Assembly (NCBI GenBank): GCA_037176705.1
Contig: CM073897.1
Location: 44,154,988-44,218,987 of the forward strand
Direction of reading: 5' to 3'
From: Molossus alvarezi
Lineage: Eukaryota > Chordata > Mammalia > Chiroptera > Molossidae
DNA length: 64,000 nucleotides
A program made the position numbers and the translations under genes. How positions within the stretch are numbered: the stretch's first letter is position 1; each line of letters begins with the position of its first letter. Shown here one piece after another: positions 42,501 through 55,196 of this stretch. Under the pieces are notes generated by a model. It was not told where the DNA came from, did not search any database, and was given only the letters and a program-made list of their open reading frames with translations.

Positions 42501-45500
42501 ATCTCAGTTGCAGTTTGTCCCCGGCCCTGGTCAGATCGTGTGGGAGACAACCAGTTGATGTGACTCTATCACATCGATGTTTCTCTCTCTCTCTCCCTCC
42601 CTCCCACTCTATCTGATAATAAGTAGAAAAATATCCTCAGGTGAGGAATAAAAAACAAACAAACAAACAAAAAATATCTCAAGCACCTTCTGTGGGCCAG
42701 GTTCAAGGCATCCACATTAATCAAACCAGTCCCTGTTTGCCATGAGCTCACTGTCTAGCAGGTTCCCACATAGACTGCCACAACTCAGGGGCCAAAGCTG
42801 TGACAGAGGAAGCACAGAGACCGTGAGAACCCAGAGGAGGCCCCAGCCTAGGCAGCAGTCAGGGAAGGCTTCCTGGTAGAGGAGACCCTGGAGCTCAGCA
42901 TGCAGAGTTCACCATACAGATCTTGTTGGGAAAAGCATAACCAGCATAGGGAACAGCAAAGAGGAAGCCCAGAGTTGGGGCTGGGAGAGCACAATGGGCA
43001 GTGATCAGCTATGGTCACCATGGGCTGGGCTGGAGTGGGTTGGCAGGAGAGGGGACAGTTTGTCAGGGGCCACAAACAGCCTTGAACCCTGCTGAGAGTC
43101 CTGAGGTTTGCCCTGGAGGTGTTTAAGCAGAGGGCAGCACTGTCAGAGTGGAATTTCTGAGCAGTTGCCAGGTGAATGGGTCAGAAGGGGTCAGTGAAGA
43201 CAGAAGCTGGGGCAGGAGTGGGCCTGAGCTGAGTGGAGGCAGGAGTCAGACCAGCTGGGAAAGGCTGGGGCTTGTGCTAGAAAAGAGAAGAGGAAGACTG
43301 CATTCACATGGAAAGGATTCTGGCCCCAGGAGGCTCATGGGATAGAAGGACAAAAGGGGGGCCTTTGGTTGTTAAAAGACCTGGGTTCCAAACTCCGCTG
43401 TGTTTCTTACCAACTAAGTGATCTCAAGGTCTCCGTTCCCCTCTCTGGGCTTGGGTTTCTTAGAGAGCGGTGATCACATTGATGGGCAGGCTGTTGAGAA
43501 GATCCAGTGTGACCATGGGTCTGAAAATGCTGAACAACAGCTAAAATGCTCAGTGGGTACTGGGGAAGGATGACGTACTTTCTGGATAAAAAGCTGGAGT
43601 GATCATGTGATGATGGAGCTTACACAGCAAAATCACAGTGTTGTCATCAAAGAATGTGGTTTGGGACCCTGGCCATCTTTCCCCCTGCCCCTTAACCCTT
43701 ACCCCATCTCCAGGGGCATCAGGACTGGGCCATGGGAAGTGAAGCCACTGATGGGGGTGAGTTGGGTGGCAGCGGCAGAAAGGAGGTCGCTCCTGGGGAG
43801 TGTCAGCAAGAAGCAGGATCTGGGACCCAGAGCTGTGCCCCATGGAATGAGGGCTTGAATGAGATCTGAGGGTGAGAAGCTAAAAATGGATAACAAGAGG
43901 GCAAATTGCATTTTTCCCTTTGGGAAACCATTCCCCCAAAGCGGGTTAACCTAGTCTAACACCAGCTGGGTCAATGTAACTACCTGGGCCCACAGAAGGA
44001 GCTCGGGATGCGGAACCAGCAGGCCTGGATCCCAGTTTGGCTCTGCTCCTCACAGGCTCTGGGTCACTATCGGGTGGGGAAACTTTTTCCCGCCAAGGGC
44101 CATTAGGGTATTTATAACATCATTCGCGGCCCATACAAAATTATCAACTTAGCCCTGGCCGGGTGCTCAGTGGTTAGAGCATAGACCTGCGGACCAAAGA
44201 GTCTCGGGTTCGATTCTAGCCAAGGGCACGTACCTCAGTTGCAATTTGTCCCCAGCCCTGGTTGGGGTCCTGTGGGTGGCAACCAGTTGATGTGTCTTTC
44301 TCACATCAATGTTTCTCTCTCTCTCTCCTTCGCACTCTGTCTGAAGATAAAATGTAAAAATATCCTCGGGTGAGGATTAAAAAAAATATAATAATTATCG
44401 ACTTAAAATTAGCCTGCTACTTTTGGTCAGGCTATTTTGGTGAGGCATGTGATGTTAGCTGATATTGATTTGCAGGCTTTATATGGCTGGCAGGCCGGAT
44501 GTTCCCCACCCCTGCCTGTGGCTGTTTCCTGTAAAATGGGATAATAATCAGTACAGGGTTTTTTGTTTGTTCATTTGTTCTTTTAACTTTCTATCACCTC
44601 TCTGTCTGTCCATCATGACTTCCTTGAGTCCCTTCCTGATGCCAGTGCTGGGTACCAGTGAAAGGGGCAGGGAGCAGGATGGGGGGTCATCCAAACATGG
44701 GGTGATTAGGCTGGGATAGAGGAACGTTGAGCATCCTGGGAAGCCAGGGGAGAAGCCTAGTCAAGCCTGGCGGGAGCTCAAGTCATCCTTCCTAGAGGGG
44801 CATGTCGGATTCCAGCTCCTACTGCACCCACTAATGCCTGCTGCTCTCCCCTCTCGCCCTCCCAGGTGAGCAAGGAGGTCTTGTGCCAGTCCCTTGGCCT
44901 ACTCCAGGTCCCCTCAGGGCTCCCGTGGGACATCGAGGCCCTCAACCTATCTGGAAACCAGCTTCAGAGCATCCTGGCCTCTCCCCTGGGCTTCTACACA
45001 GCACTTCGTCACCTGGACCTGAGCTCCAACGAGATCAGCTTCCTCCAGCCAGGTGTCTTCCAGGCCCTGTCCCACCTGGAGCACCTCAACCTGGCCCACA
45101 ACCGCCTGGCGCTGAGCATTGGTGGTCTGGGCCCCCTGCTGCGCATGAAGTCCCTGGACCTGTCTGGGAACAGCCTGTACAGCGGCCTGGTAGAGCAGCT
45201 GCTAGGGGAGGCGCCAGCCCTGCGCACCCTCACGCTGGCGGAGAACAGCCTGACCCGCCTTGGCCGCCAGACCTTCTGGGGCACACCTGCGCTTGAGCAG
45301 CTGGACCTACATAGCAACGTACTGATGGACATCGAGGACGGCGCTTTCGAGGCTATGCCCCGCCTGACCCACCTCAACCTCTCCAGGAACTCCCTCACCT
45401 GCATCTCCGACTTCAGCCTCCAGCAGCTGCGGGTGCTGGACCTGAGCTGCAACAGTATTGAGGCCTTTCAGATGGCCCCGGAGCCCCAGGCCGGGTATCA

Positions 45501-46758
45501 GCTCACCTGGCTGGACCTGCGGGAGAACAAACTGCTCCACTTCCCTGACTTGGCCTCACTCCCGAGACTCATCTACCTGAACGTGTCCAACAACCTCATT
45601 CGTCTCCCTGCGGGGCCACCCCAGGGCGGCAAGGCCATCCATGCACCTTCTCAGGGCTGGTCAGCCTTGCCCCTCTTGAACCCCAGCCAGAATGCCAGCT
45701 CCCACCCCCTCTCCCAGCTTTTGAATCTGGATTTGAGCTACAATGAGATTGAGCTTGTCCCTGAGAGCTTTCTTGAGCAACTGACCTCCCTGCGCTTCCT
45801 GAACCTCAGCCGAAACTGCTTGCAGGCCTTTGAGGCTCGGAGTGCAGGCTCCCTGCCCTGCCTCGTGCTCCTGGACATCAGCCACAATGCGCTGGAGACA
45901 CTGGAACTGGGCACCAGAGCCCTGGGGTCTCTGCGGACACTGCTCCTACAGGACAATGCCCTGCGGGACCTGTCCCCATACACCTTTGCTGTCCTGGCTA
46001 GCTTGCAGAGGCTCAACCTGCAGGGGAACCGGGTCACACCCTGTGGGGGGCCAGGTGGGCCTGGACTCTCGGGCTGTGTGGACTTCTCTGGCATCTCCTC
46101 CCTCCGCATCCTAAACTTGGCGGACAATGAGTTGCAGACACTCTGGGCAGGTGCCTTCCTCCACACACCACTTACCGAGCTGGACCTCTCTTCCAACCCT
46201 GGGTTGGATGTGGCCGCAGGGGCCTTGGCAGGCCTGGAGGCCTCCCTGGAGGTCCTGGCCCTGCAGGGCAATGGGCTGGAGGTGCTGCAGGTAGACTTGC
46301 CCTGCTTCAGCTGCCTCAAGCAGCTCAATCTCGCCGAGAACCGCCTGAGCCGCCTGCCGGCCTGGACGCAGGCCGTGTCTCTGGAGGTGCTGGACCTGAG
46401 GAACAACAGCTTCAGCCTGCTGCCGAGCAGTGCCATGGGTGGCCTGGAGGCCAGCCTCCGGCGCCTCTACCTGCAGGGCAATCCGCTCAGCTGCTGCGGC
46501 AACGGCTGGCTGGCAGCCCAGCTGCACCAGGGCCGTGTGGACGTGGATGCCACCCAGGACCTGATCTGCCGCTTCGGCCCCCAGGAGGAGGTGTTCCTTA
46601 GCCACGTGCGTCCTGAGGACTGTGAGAAGGGGGGACTCAAGAATGTCAACCTCATCATCATCCTCACCTTCGCACTTGTCTCTGCCATTGTCTTCATCAT
46701 GCTGGCCACCTGTTGCTGTGTCCGCCAGCAGAAGTTCAACCAACAATACAAAGCCTAG
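39414..46758 (+). CDS. LRRC32: LRRC32 / GARP, latent TGF-beta docking receptor (two coding exons)
   Basis: Exons 39414-39500 and 44866-46758 join in phase 0 to give 659 residues (human about 662). Residues 1-20 are a signal peptide ([16 protein letters not shown] core). Then come about twenty leucine-rich repeats (LxxLxLxxN pattern), a cysteine-rich cap (LSCCGNGW near 570, DCEKGG near 615), one membrane span at about 622-647, and a tail ending FNQQYKA. GARP tethers latent TGF-beta on regulatory T cells, platelets and endothelium. The two cysteines known to bond the latency peptide (human 211 and 350) lie here at 208 and 347. The offset is explained by one extra residue near the signal peptide and four fewer after NRLA. 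The start is chosen for its Kozak-like GCCATGA and for the signal peptide. The frame is intact; the family match is very strong. Confidence 0.97.
41540..41730 (+). mobile_element. SPIN non-autonomous hAT transposon, 191 bp
   Basis: Starts CAGCGGTTCTCAAC and ends TTGAGAACCACTG. The interior includes TAGCAAAATTACAGTTATGA and TTTTATGGTTGGGGTCACCA, which match the SPIN consensus as I recall it. The 8-bp flanks CCCTAGAG and CCTCACAG are only partly alike. It has no coding capacity. Confidence 0.9.
42420..42675 (+). mobile_element. VES-type SINE in LRRC32 intron
   Basis: Plus-strand copy with tail ATCCTCAGGTGAGGAAT followed by AAAC repeats. Confidence 0.9.
44069..44514 (+). mobile_element. Non-autonomous hAT-like element with nested SINE
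   Basis: Same family as 29443-29635: it starts GGGTGGGGAAACTTTTT and ends GATGTTCCCCACCCCTG. A VES SINE at 44152-44392 splits it, with a 13-base target duplication AATTATCRACTTA on both sides. It lies 350 bases before the LRRC32 main exon. Confidence 0.78.
44152..44392 (+). mobile_element. VES-type SINE nested in a hAT element
   Basis: Plus-strand copy with a short deletion in the head (GGCCGGGTGCTCAG). It is flanked by 13-base target duplications in hAT sequence. Confidence 0.92.
44866..46758 (+). CDS. LRRC32: LRRC32 main exon: repeats, membrane span and tail
   Basis: The acceptor is CGCCCTCCCAG. The exon opens with GTG (Val30), so it must be spliced to the signal-peptide exon and is not a separate gene. 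It carries all leucine-rich repeats uninterrupted; intronless repeat arrays are usual for this gene. Potential N-glycosylation sites include NLS, NVS and NAS. The stop codon TAG is at 46756-46758. Confidence 0.97.
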   Translation: MSKEVLCQSLGLLQVPSGLPWDIEALNLSGNQLQSILASPLGFYTALRHLDLSSNEISFLQPGVFQALSHLEHLNLAHNRLALSIGGLGPLLRMKSLDLSGNSLYSGLVEQLLGEAPALRTLTLAENSLTRLGRQTFWGTPALEQLDLHSNVLMDIEDGAFEAMPRLTHLNLSRNSLTCISDFSLQQLRVLDLSCNSIEAFQMAPEPQAGYQLTWLDLRENKLLHFPDLASLPRLIYLNVSNNLIRLPAGPPQGGKAIHAPSQGWSALPLLNPSQNASSHPLSQLLNLDLSYNEIELVPESFLEQLTSLRFLNLSRNCLQAFEARSAGSLPCLVLLDISHNALETLELGTRALGSLRTLLLQDNALRDLSPYTFAVLASLQRLNLQGNRVTPCGGPGGPGLSGCVDFSGISSLRILNLADNELQTLWAGAFLHTPLTELDLSSNPGLDVAAGALAGLEASLEVLALQGNGLEVLQVDLPCFSCLKQLNLAENRLSRLPAWTQAVSLEVLDLRNNSFSLLPSSAMGGLEASLRRLYLQGNPLSCCGNGWLAAQLHQGRVDVDATQDLICRFGPQEEVFLSHVRPEDCEKGGLKNVNLIIILTFALVSAIVFIMLATCCCVRQQKFNQQYKA

Positions 46759-46890
46759 AAAAGCCAGGCTGCAGAACAGCTCAGCCGGGAGACCCTTCCA
46801 GGACAGTGAGGGAGCCAGAGGCACAGAGAAGGGTGAGGTCTGACCCAAGGTCACACAGTGAGCCGGGGTCCTAGAACCCTGGTCACTAGA

Positions 46891-47386
46891 TCCCAGCCCA
46901 GGGCTCCTTTGCCTGCATCCTGTGGCACCGGTAGGTCCCAGCCCAGGGCTCATTTGCCTGCATCCTGTGGCACCGGTAGGTCCCAGCCCAGGGCTCCTTT
47001 GCCTGCATCCTGTGGCATCGGTAGGTCCCAGCCCAGGGCTCCTTTGCCTGCATCCTGTGGCATCGGTAGGTCCCAGCCCAGGGCTCCTTTGCCTGCATCC
47101 TGTGGCATCACTAGATCCCAGCCCAGGGCTCCTTTGCCTGCATCCTATGGCATCACTAGATCCCAGCCCAGGGCTCCTTTGCCTGCATCCTGTGGCATTG
47201 GTAGGTTCCAGCCCAGGGCTCCTTTGCCTGCATCCTGTGGCATTGGTAGGTTCCAGCCCAGGGCTCCTTTGCCTGCATCCTGTGGCATTGGTAGGTTCCA
47301 GCCCAGGGCTCCTTTGCCTGCATCCTGTGGCATTGGTAGGTTCCAGCCCAGGGCTCCTTTGCCTGCATCCTGTGGCATTGGTAGGT
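46891..47386 (+). repeat. 45-bp minisatellite, 11 copies, after the LRRC32 stop
   Basis: The unit contains CCCAGCCCAGGGCTCCTTTG and CCTGCATCCTGTGGCA. Units 1, 6 and 7 have CACTAGAT where the others have CGGTAGGT or TGGTAGGT; the last four are nearly alike, so local duplication is recent. Because 45 is a multiple of three, frames stay open on both strands. It starts about 130 bases after the LRRC32 stop and probably lies in its 3' untranslated region. Confidence 0.95.
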
Positions 47387-50300
47387 GACGCACTTCCCAG
47401 GCCACACATGTGGTTCAGCTGTGGAAGCTGGAAGTTGAGCGGCATTGGGAGTGACAGAGAATGAGGATGACCCATCAGATCAACAAATCTTCACCAGACA
47501 TCTGTTTTGTACCACTCCCTGCTCTGGGCACTGGGGACAAGGAGACACATCCCTGCCCTCCAGCATCTCCCAGTCTGGGCGGGGAGGGCATCACAGAGCT
47601 GTGCAGGGACCGCAGAGTGTGGAGCCCCGGACTGCAAAGCTCGGCAACACAGGCGGAGTGCGGAGAGGCCTGGCCCGCAGGCCAGGCCGGAGGGAAAAGA
47701 CCTAGGGGATTTGTCTGAGACCTTTCCAAGCAGACTGTTCGTCACATCTTCTGATAATGACTTTCAGCTTCTCGGGAACATGAAGAACTTGTAACTGGAG
47801 GAGAACTGGGGCCACATGAGAACGTCTCGGATCCAACACTGTTCGACAGGCTGTGGCGGCTCCAGCGGGTCCCAGTTAAGAGGCTGTCGCCTTGGGCTCT
47901 GGCCAGCACTGGACCGTTTCCCCAGCTGGCACTCGCGTGTTGCACACACTGCCCCAAATACTGCCTTAGCCCCCACTTCCTGCTCCATCCCAGCCCCAGC
48001 TTTAGGCCTCTGGTTCTGTTTTGCACCAGGCTTGGCAGCTGTAACAAACCCAAGCCTGCATCTGCCTCGTTAAGACAACCCCCGGGGTTGGTATTGTAAC
48101 CCATTTTATAAAAGAGGCTCCAAGTCTCCCTCCAGGGTACCCCAGCTAAGAAATGCCATGACCGAGATTCAGACTCACAGCACCCTGACTCCAGGGACTG
48201 AGCTTTGCCACCGCGGGGGCTACAGGCTGCCAGGTGGACAGGAAGTGCCCCCGTGTGGAACAGGGCCTGGAAGCATCCTGTGCTGTCCATTTCCACCGGC
48301 GCCTCTCCCTCCGCTCTCCCAGGCAGGCGGAGAGAAGACGGGCACCACAGGCCCTCTCCTCCTCCTCCGCCTCAGTTTCTCTCATTCCCTCCTTTGCAGA
48401 CAGGTGTGGGGTTTTTCCTCTTCCTGCTCTTACATTCCCATTCTCCAATGAGCACAGCCTAGAGGGTGAGGCCACTGAATCCCACCTTCCCCTTGTACAG
48501 ATCAGGAAACTGAGGCTGAGGAAGAGAAAGGGGCCAGCTCAGAGATGCACAAGTCAATGGCAGAGGCTGTGTGGATTCAGACTTCATTAGCAGTGTGGAG
48601 GGGGGCCTGGGGGTTGGACCCGAGTGGTCTTCTTCTCTCTCAGCGGTCACATCAAAGATAATGCTGCTCCAAATGCTCTTTTCAGTCCTTATCATGCAGG
48701 GATTTTACTGTCCTCCCACCGAATGGGTGAAAAAGCCATCTAGATGTAACCCCCTGTCCCTCGTACCCATGGAACCATGGGCTGTCTGGGAGAAAGGAGG
48801 CCCTGGGACCAGCCCAGGGCCTTGTGCTGTTGTCCTCACCCCCCACCTGTGCTTGGCCGTAGTCTGGCCCAGGATGGCGGTGCTGGGTCAAGTGTGAGGT
48901 AATGAAAACTCCACTCTCTCTGCCCCATTTTACAGATGAGAAAACTGAGGCCCAGAGAGTGTCAAGGACTCAGGGAGTCGATGGCAGAGTCAGGGCTGGA
49001 ACTTGGTGTCCTGGCCCCATCTTGAGCCCTGGGGACCTGTGGGGCAGCTCAGGGGACCCAGTCCTGGTTGGAATCGTGACTACAGGTGCTCAGGGCACAC
49101 GGATACTCTTTCTCAGGCTTAGGGGCAGGCGTGGCCCCTCCAGGCCTGATCTTTGAAAACACTACACAATGCTGCTCTCACCTCCCAGGAGCCAGGCATA
49201 GCCCAGGCCTTGGGACCAGCTCTCTGTATAAAGCACATGAATGTATTAAGAAAATAATTTTGGAGAAACTGTGGCCTGCCAGCCTCTTCCTTGCTTCGGG
49301 TAATCGGCACCGTCGCACCCACTCAAACCTGCCCTCTACTCCCACTGTGGTCTTGGAACCCTCAGGGCAAACGCCTGGGGAGGTGGCTGAGGACTTCTAG
49401 GTGGGAGATTGAGATTCGGGGTTGTCACCACCCTAGACTTTGGGGCCTCAGCCTCAATCCCGTCCCTGACCCCCAGCCCACCACTGAGGAAATGGTGGCT
49501 TTCCGTGGTCACACTCTGGCCCGTCCCTGCGCTCACCCCTCTGCCCCTCCCTCGGGTCCTCATCCCCTGCCTCTCCTTTGCTCCCTCCCTTCCCTCTCTC
49601 CTCAGCCTTCCTCTCTGGTCACTTCTTCCTCCCAGCTTCAGCGGGGCTCAAGCCGTGCCCATCTTAAAAACAGCGAAGAGACCCTTAAGTCACTTCCCCT
49701 TCCTCCTCCTACTTCACAGGTAAACTTCTTGGTAAAGTAGCTTCGTCTCCTTTGCCCCTATTTTCAACCCACCTCAGCTGCCTTCAGCCCCCCAGAGCCC
49801 CAGACTGCCCTGGCTAAGCTCACCAAGAACATCCTTTGCCAGGCTCAGTGCCCTTTCCAGTCTGTACCCCCTCGACCTCTCAGCTGCGGGCGCCTCACCC
49901 CTGGCCGCCCCATCACCCACGCCCTCCCTTTGGCACACTCCTCGGCATCTAGGACCCACACCCTGTTTTCACCTTCTTCTCACCCACTTCTTTGCTGACT
50001 CCCCTGCGCTCATCTGCCCTGAGCCCTCTGAATGGAGACTCCTGTCCCAGACCCTCCTCCCTCGGGGATGTCGCCGCCCTCACTGCGATAACAACGCCAT
50101 TGCTCTGATGCCCACTGCCCGTGTCCAGCCCCAGCCCCTTGTGAGCACTCAGCCCTGAGGCCCTGATAGGCAGGAGCCTCCCCAGCTAGAGAACAAAGGT
50201 CTCCCAGCGGCTGGAGAATTGAGAGTAAGAAGCTGGGCTGCAGTTCAAGATTGACCTTGGAGGAGGAGCCAGGAGGATCCAGAAGAGCACCCCTGGTTTC

Positions 50301-53300
50301 TGGAAGGGGTCGGAGGTTCGGGTGTGGGCTGTGGGGTCTGGGAGAGGGGCAGGCAAGGGGCTTTGGGGCGGAGCCTAGAAAGCATGGAGTAGCTCCCCCC
50401 GCGTACTTTCCAGCCCCCTGTGCTTGTCCTCACGCAGCCGCAGCCATGCGTCCCCTCCTCCGCTGCCCGACACCCAGATACTGCCCCCTTTGCAGGTGCC
50501 AACCGCCTCTCCCCCAAGTTCCAGCTTAGTGATGCTCTACCCCCACTCCCCAAGCATCCTGGAGATTTCTCCAACCCAGCTTCTCTGGTCCTGACCTCTC
50601 ACCTCCCAGCGTCTGCTCCCAATGCCTCTCTTCGAAGGAAAATCTTAAATGCCTAGTTCGCAAATGGGGCTGGGCAGGGCGGGAGCATGTGAATCAACAC
50701 CCTTTCCCGCAGGAGGTGCTCGATGGGGGCCTAAGGGAAGGCAGTAGCCGGGGCTGAGCTCAGCCCAGGCCTTTGTGGACCTCCCAGCCAGCCAGGAGCC
50801 CATCAAGTCCCTGACCCCTTTTCCTGGCAAACAGGGCTGTTTATTCACCTGGTCAAGACCCCCAGTGAGGCAGAAATTCCTGTTTTCAGCCAAACATGGA
50901 CATAGCTGCCAACTAGGTCATCAGAGCCTCCGGCGAGCGCGAGGGAGGAGGCGGCTGTGGCCCGCCCAGTCACGGACAGCCTGCGGTGCCAGGCCACCAG
51001 GCTCACTTAGTTCAGTGAGCTGTGATGGCATTCCAGGGGGCAGGCGCAGCAGGGCCAGGCTTATAAGCAGGTGGGAGGAGAAGTGGGCAGCACCCACGGC
51101 CCAAAGTTCCCTCATCTTCTGAGTCCCCTCATCTGGCACAGCCCCCAGGACCCGGGATCCACGGTCTGCTTTCTGTGCCCCTGTCCTGTAGGCAGCCCCA
51201 AGGCCAGGTCCCCCGAGCCCTCCCACCCATCTCTGGCCACTTCCCACTTTGTGTTCAGAGCTGACCATTACTGACCACTTTTCTGGGTGGGCCCTGATGT
51301 TCATTGTTGTGTGTAATTCTAACAATCTTTGAGATTTCTATCAGTATCACTCTCATTGTAGAGAAACTGAGACTCAAGTTCCCACAGCTGGAAAGTACCG
51401 AACCCGAGACAAACCCGGGTTTGCCCCACTCCACTGCCAGTGATCTCAGCCATTAGGCAGCACTGCCGCCTGACGCTGCCCAGCACCGGGCTCTCCCACT
51501 CCCTGCACCTGCCATGTCTCACCCATCCTGATCCCACCTGCCAACTCCTCCTCCAACCACTGCCCGCATCACCTGGAGGGACCGCCCGATTTCCCTCCTC
51601 CAGCTGCTCAGAGCCACAGCATCAGGATGTCTGCCAGGTCTGCCGCCAGGCAGGGAGCTCCTGGAGGGACGTCCTACCACAGTCCTCTCGGTGTCCCCGG
51701 GGCCCGGGAGGCAATGCAGCGGGTGAGTTCAGAAAAGGTTTCCTGAATGGATGGTCCCTGTTCTCCAAGACCTAAAAGCTGTGGAGAGTACAACCAGCCC
51801 TCAGATAGGGAATGGGCTGACAGGCTTCTCAGGCAGACCCGGGGACGCGGGGGACACAGAGGGCATGCAGAGTGTGGCTGCCGGAAGTGGCAGTGGCCAG
51901 TGGCGTGGCAAAGAAACAATCCGCTCACCTCCCTCCACTTCCCTCCAGCGTCTCCTTGCCTCTAGGACCCTGTCGTATCTTCTTTCCCTCCCCCCTCTCT
52001 CCTCTTCTTCTTCTCCTCCCTTGGTATCTGTCTCCCCTCCTCCATCTTACTGGAAGCCTTTGGGGCTGTGGTGGCTGAGAACAGGGTCAGGAGGGGAGGG
52101 AGGCCCGAGCTGTTTATAGGAACTGGAGCAGCTCCATCCATCAGCTCTGTTTGGAGCTGGAGACCAAGCATAATAAATACCTTGGCTCCTCCCCAGCTGT
52201 GCTTTCCCTGAACTTGGCCATTTGAACTCCAGAGCTCTCTGGCCTGCTGGTTCTCAGGACCCAGCTCCCAGTCCACCCACCCTGCTCCCACCTCCTACCA
52301 AGCTGCCCTGGAAAGAGCCCTGTCTCTGGGATCAGGAATGCAGGCCTGAGTCCAGGCTTTGCTTTGGGAACAAAGGCAAGTCAGGCCACTTGTCTGTGCC
52401 TCCAGTTTCCCATCCATAAAATGGGGTCATAACCACTACCCCTCACTTGCACAGTACGCCAGAATGGCTTGAGCGTCCATTCTGTACTGGGTCTTAGTGG
52501 GGTCCCTGGGAACAGTCAGAGCCTCTGCCTATGAGGAGTAGGGAGGGGCCGCACCACAGCACAGGCAGGAAGTGGTCAGCGCCACGAGGGAGGTCCAGAT
52601 TTTGTGTTCAGGGATTTGTTTGCAACAGGGAGTGGCCCTTCCAGCTGGAGGAGTGAGGTGGACTTCGAGGACATCTGGGCTGGCCCTGCAAGGAAGGGTA
52701 GGATTTCAGCTTGTGAAGATGGGGAGAGTCTCTTCCAGACAAAGCAAACGCATGAGCAATTCGGGCATTGGAAGATGCTGTCCTGGGTGGGGCAGAGAGG
52801 AGTCAGCCCGTGCCCAGCCTTCATCCTACAACTCCCAATTTCGTCCTCTTTGATACTATAGCACTTTCTGCATTGACCTTCCAGCTGTCTGGAATCTTCC
52901 CCCCTTCCCTGGAGAACTTCCTACTCAGCCAGCTCTCCCAAATTGTGGATGCATTCCTGGAATTCTGCCATCATGTCCTCACCCCCACTTCCCCCCAGAA
53001 AGCCATCCTAGGGAATGGAAGGTTCGGATCAGGGAACAAGTCATTGGCCAATAGCACATGTTTCTAGAATGAATAAGAAAATAAATGAATAAAGGAATGG
53101 ATAAAGGAGTGAGTCAATGAAAAATAAGATACGTAAATGAATTACTGAATTTAACCAAAATTTCTTAAGCCTCTGATGCAAACCATGCCTGGTGCTATAC
53201 ACACAAGATTCCTCTGCTCGTGGTGGACAAAATAGCAAATTATGAGAAGCATGAGAGGAAACAGTAGGGAAATGTAACTGAGATGGGTGGACTCAGAGAA

Positions 53301-53789
53301 GTCCTCTCTGAGGGTGTAACCTGTAAGCTAAGACTGCAGGAGGACTTACGTGAGTGAGTGAATTAATATTCCTTCTAAGCTTTCCCCCTCACTCCCATGT
53401 ATTTGCCAAAATGTCTGCGGAGCGAAAGAGCAACATTCTAGACACTGAGGTTCATTTTTACACACTGAAAACAGCCCCTACATGGGAGCCTCTGGCCTTC
53501 CCCTCCTCAGTGCCTTGGTTGCCCACTCCAGAGTCGTGGAGGAAAATATGGACGGCCACATGGTGGTGGGAGGAATGGCCAAAGAAGGGCTCTCGGGAGT
53601 CAATTATTGTAAGGGTAGGGGGCTAGCAATGCTGCAAGGTAAGAGAGTCCAGTTCCAAAGGGCCCTGCTTTTAAATTTGGGGGTGGGGGAGGGAGTAGGA
53701 TGGACTTGGCTCCCTCCTCCAGTCCTGAACCACCCATGTCGGCTTGCGGCAACCCTCCTCTTTTACCCTAGGTAACTTATTAACATTCT

Positions 53790-54460
53790 CATGTCTAACC
53801 CTCTGTATGTTTTCTCCATAATCAAGTAATCATTGATAGACATTTAAATTATACACAAATACACATGTGCATGTCTCAGTGTTTTATAGAAATGTGATTA
53901 TATTACATATATTTTTCTGCCTCTTGCTTTTTTTATTCAACAAAATTAAAAAAAAAAAAAATCCCTCCAAACAAACTGACATAGCTCTGATTCATTTTTG
54001 ATAGCACCTAATATTCCATAGTGTGGATACTCTATAATTTATTCAACAATTCACCAATTGATGAACATTCACTTTGTTATATTTTCTTGAAACTATAAAT
54101 ATGCTACAAAAATAACCTCGTTCATATACCTATAGTCTCTGGGACTTGTGTTTCAGTCAAGTGAGCACATATAAGTGAAATTCTAGGTCAATGGATAGAT
54201 ATTATATATATTATGTGTAATTTTAATAAAGCTTAACTTTCCTAAAGACAGCAATGTTTGACACTTCCACAAGCAACTTATGAGAGAGTCTTTTTCATTT
54301 TTACATGTTTATTGTCAAAATTGAGAAAAGCGATTTGTATATTTATCTTGTATCCAATAACTTTATTAATTTTTCTTAATTCAAATTGGCTTTTTAAAAT
54401 TCATTTCTTTGTTTTTGCATTTATTTTTGGTTTTTATTTCTCTGCTAGGGGCCCTTGGGT
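53790..54460. mobile_element. Old LINE-1 3'-end remnant
   Basis: AT-rich text with AACTATAAATATGCTACAAA, GAAATTCTAGGTCAATGG and CACTTCCACAAGCAACTTAT, phrases typical of old L1 ends. The orientation was not fixed. No reading frame of use remains. Confidence 0.65.
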
Positions 54461-55196
54461 TTTCTAGGTATACAATCTTAATGGTCTCATTGTTGCCACA
54501 GCTCCTTTGATGCTCTCACCACAGTCGCATCTGCTTCCATCCAAGCCTATTCTTACCAAGCTTGCAGCCAGGTTGTAGGGGCCCCCACTGCCCACCAAAA
54601 AGCTCCTTCTCCTATGTCTTCTCTTCCCAAGACCAGGACTCCAATCCCGTCTCCCTGGTTTACAGGAGCAGAGTGGAGGTGTGTGTGTGTGTGTGTTGGG
54701 GGAGGGGGAACTTCGAATCCCTGTTTCTCTGTGTGTTCCACAGAGTGAATTTGTTCCACCCTAACTGGAATTCTGTTCTCCTCCTAGAGCAAAGGGTAAG
54801 CACTGGTGGCCTTTGGGCCAGATTTAGCCTCTAGGCATGCTTTGTTTGGCCCACACAGTGGTCTGTGTAAATCTGGATTAGTTGCCAACAGTTAAAAGTT
54901 GGTAGAGTTGTTTCATATGGGAACATATAAAAATCTGAATTTCTGATTTTTCTTAAAATTCTGGAAAATCTAAACACCTGGGCCCCTATTCCACAGGACA
55001 ACAAGTGGCAGGAGATATGAAATTGCATCTCCTATCGAGGCTGTGAGCTTCTCAAGGACAGGGGGCCACTCTGTCTTCTGTACCCCAGCACCTAACACAG
55101 GGCCTGCCTTCAAGTAGGGGTCATGAAAGTTTAGTTCTTTTTCTTCTATATCATACACAAGTTTCAAAAACATGTGAGTTGAGAGTCCCGTATATT

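Larger units (their letters stand above)
39501..44865 (+). other. LRRC32: LRRC32 intron between the coding exons
   Basis: Bounded by GTAAGA and CCCTCCCAG. It contains a SPIN copy (41540-41730), two VES SINEs (42420 and 44152), a hAT element (44069-44514), MIR pieces near 39640 and 40690, and a poly-A run near 40662. No coding sequence is seen. Confidence 0.9.

Noticed and set aside
46858..47464. The 45-bp direct repeats as a CRISPR-like array or a repeat protein gene
   Set aside because: Units are head-to-tail without unique spacers and lie in bat DNA; open frames follow from a unit length divisible by three.
46858..49300. A second gene after LRRC32
   Set aside because: Frames are short or repeat-derived and none resembles the genes expected nearby (for example EMSY), which should lie beyond the window.
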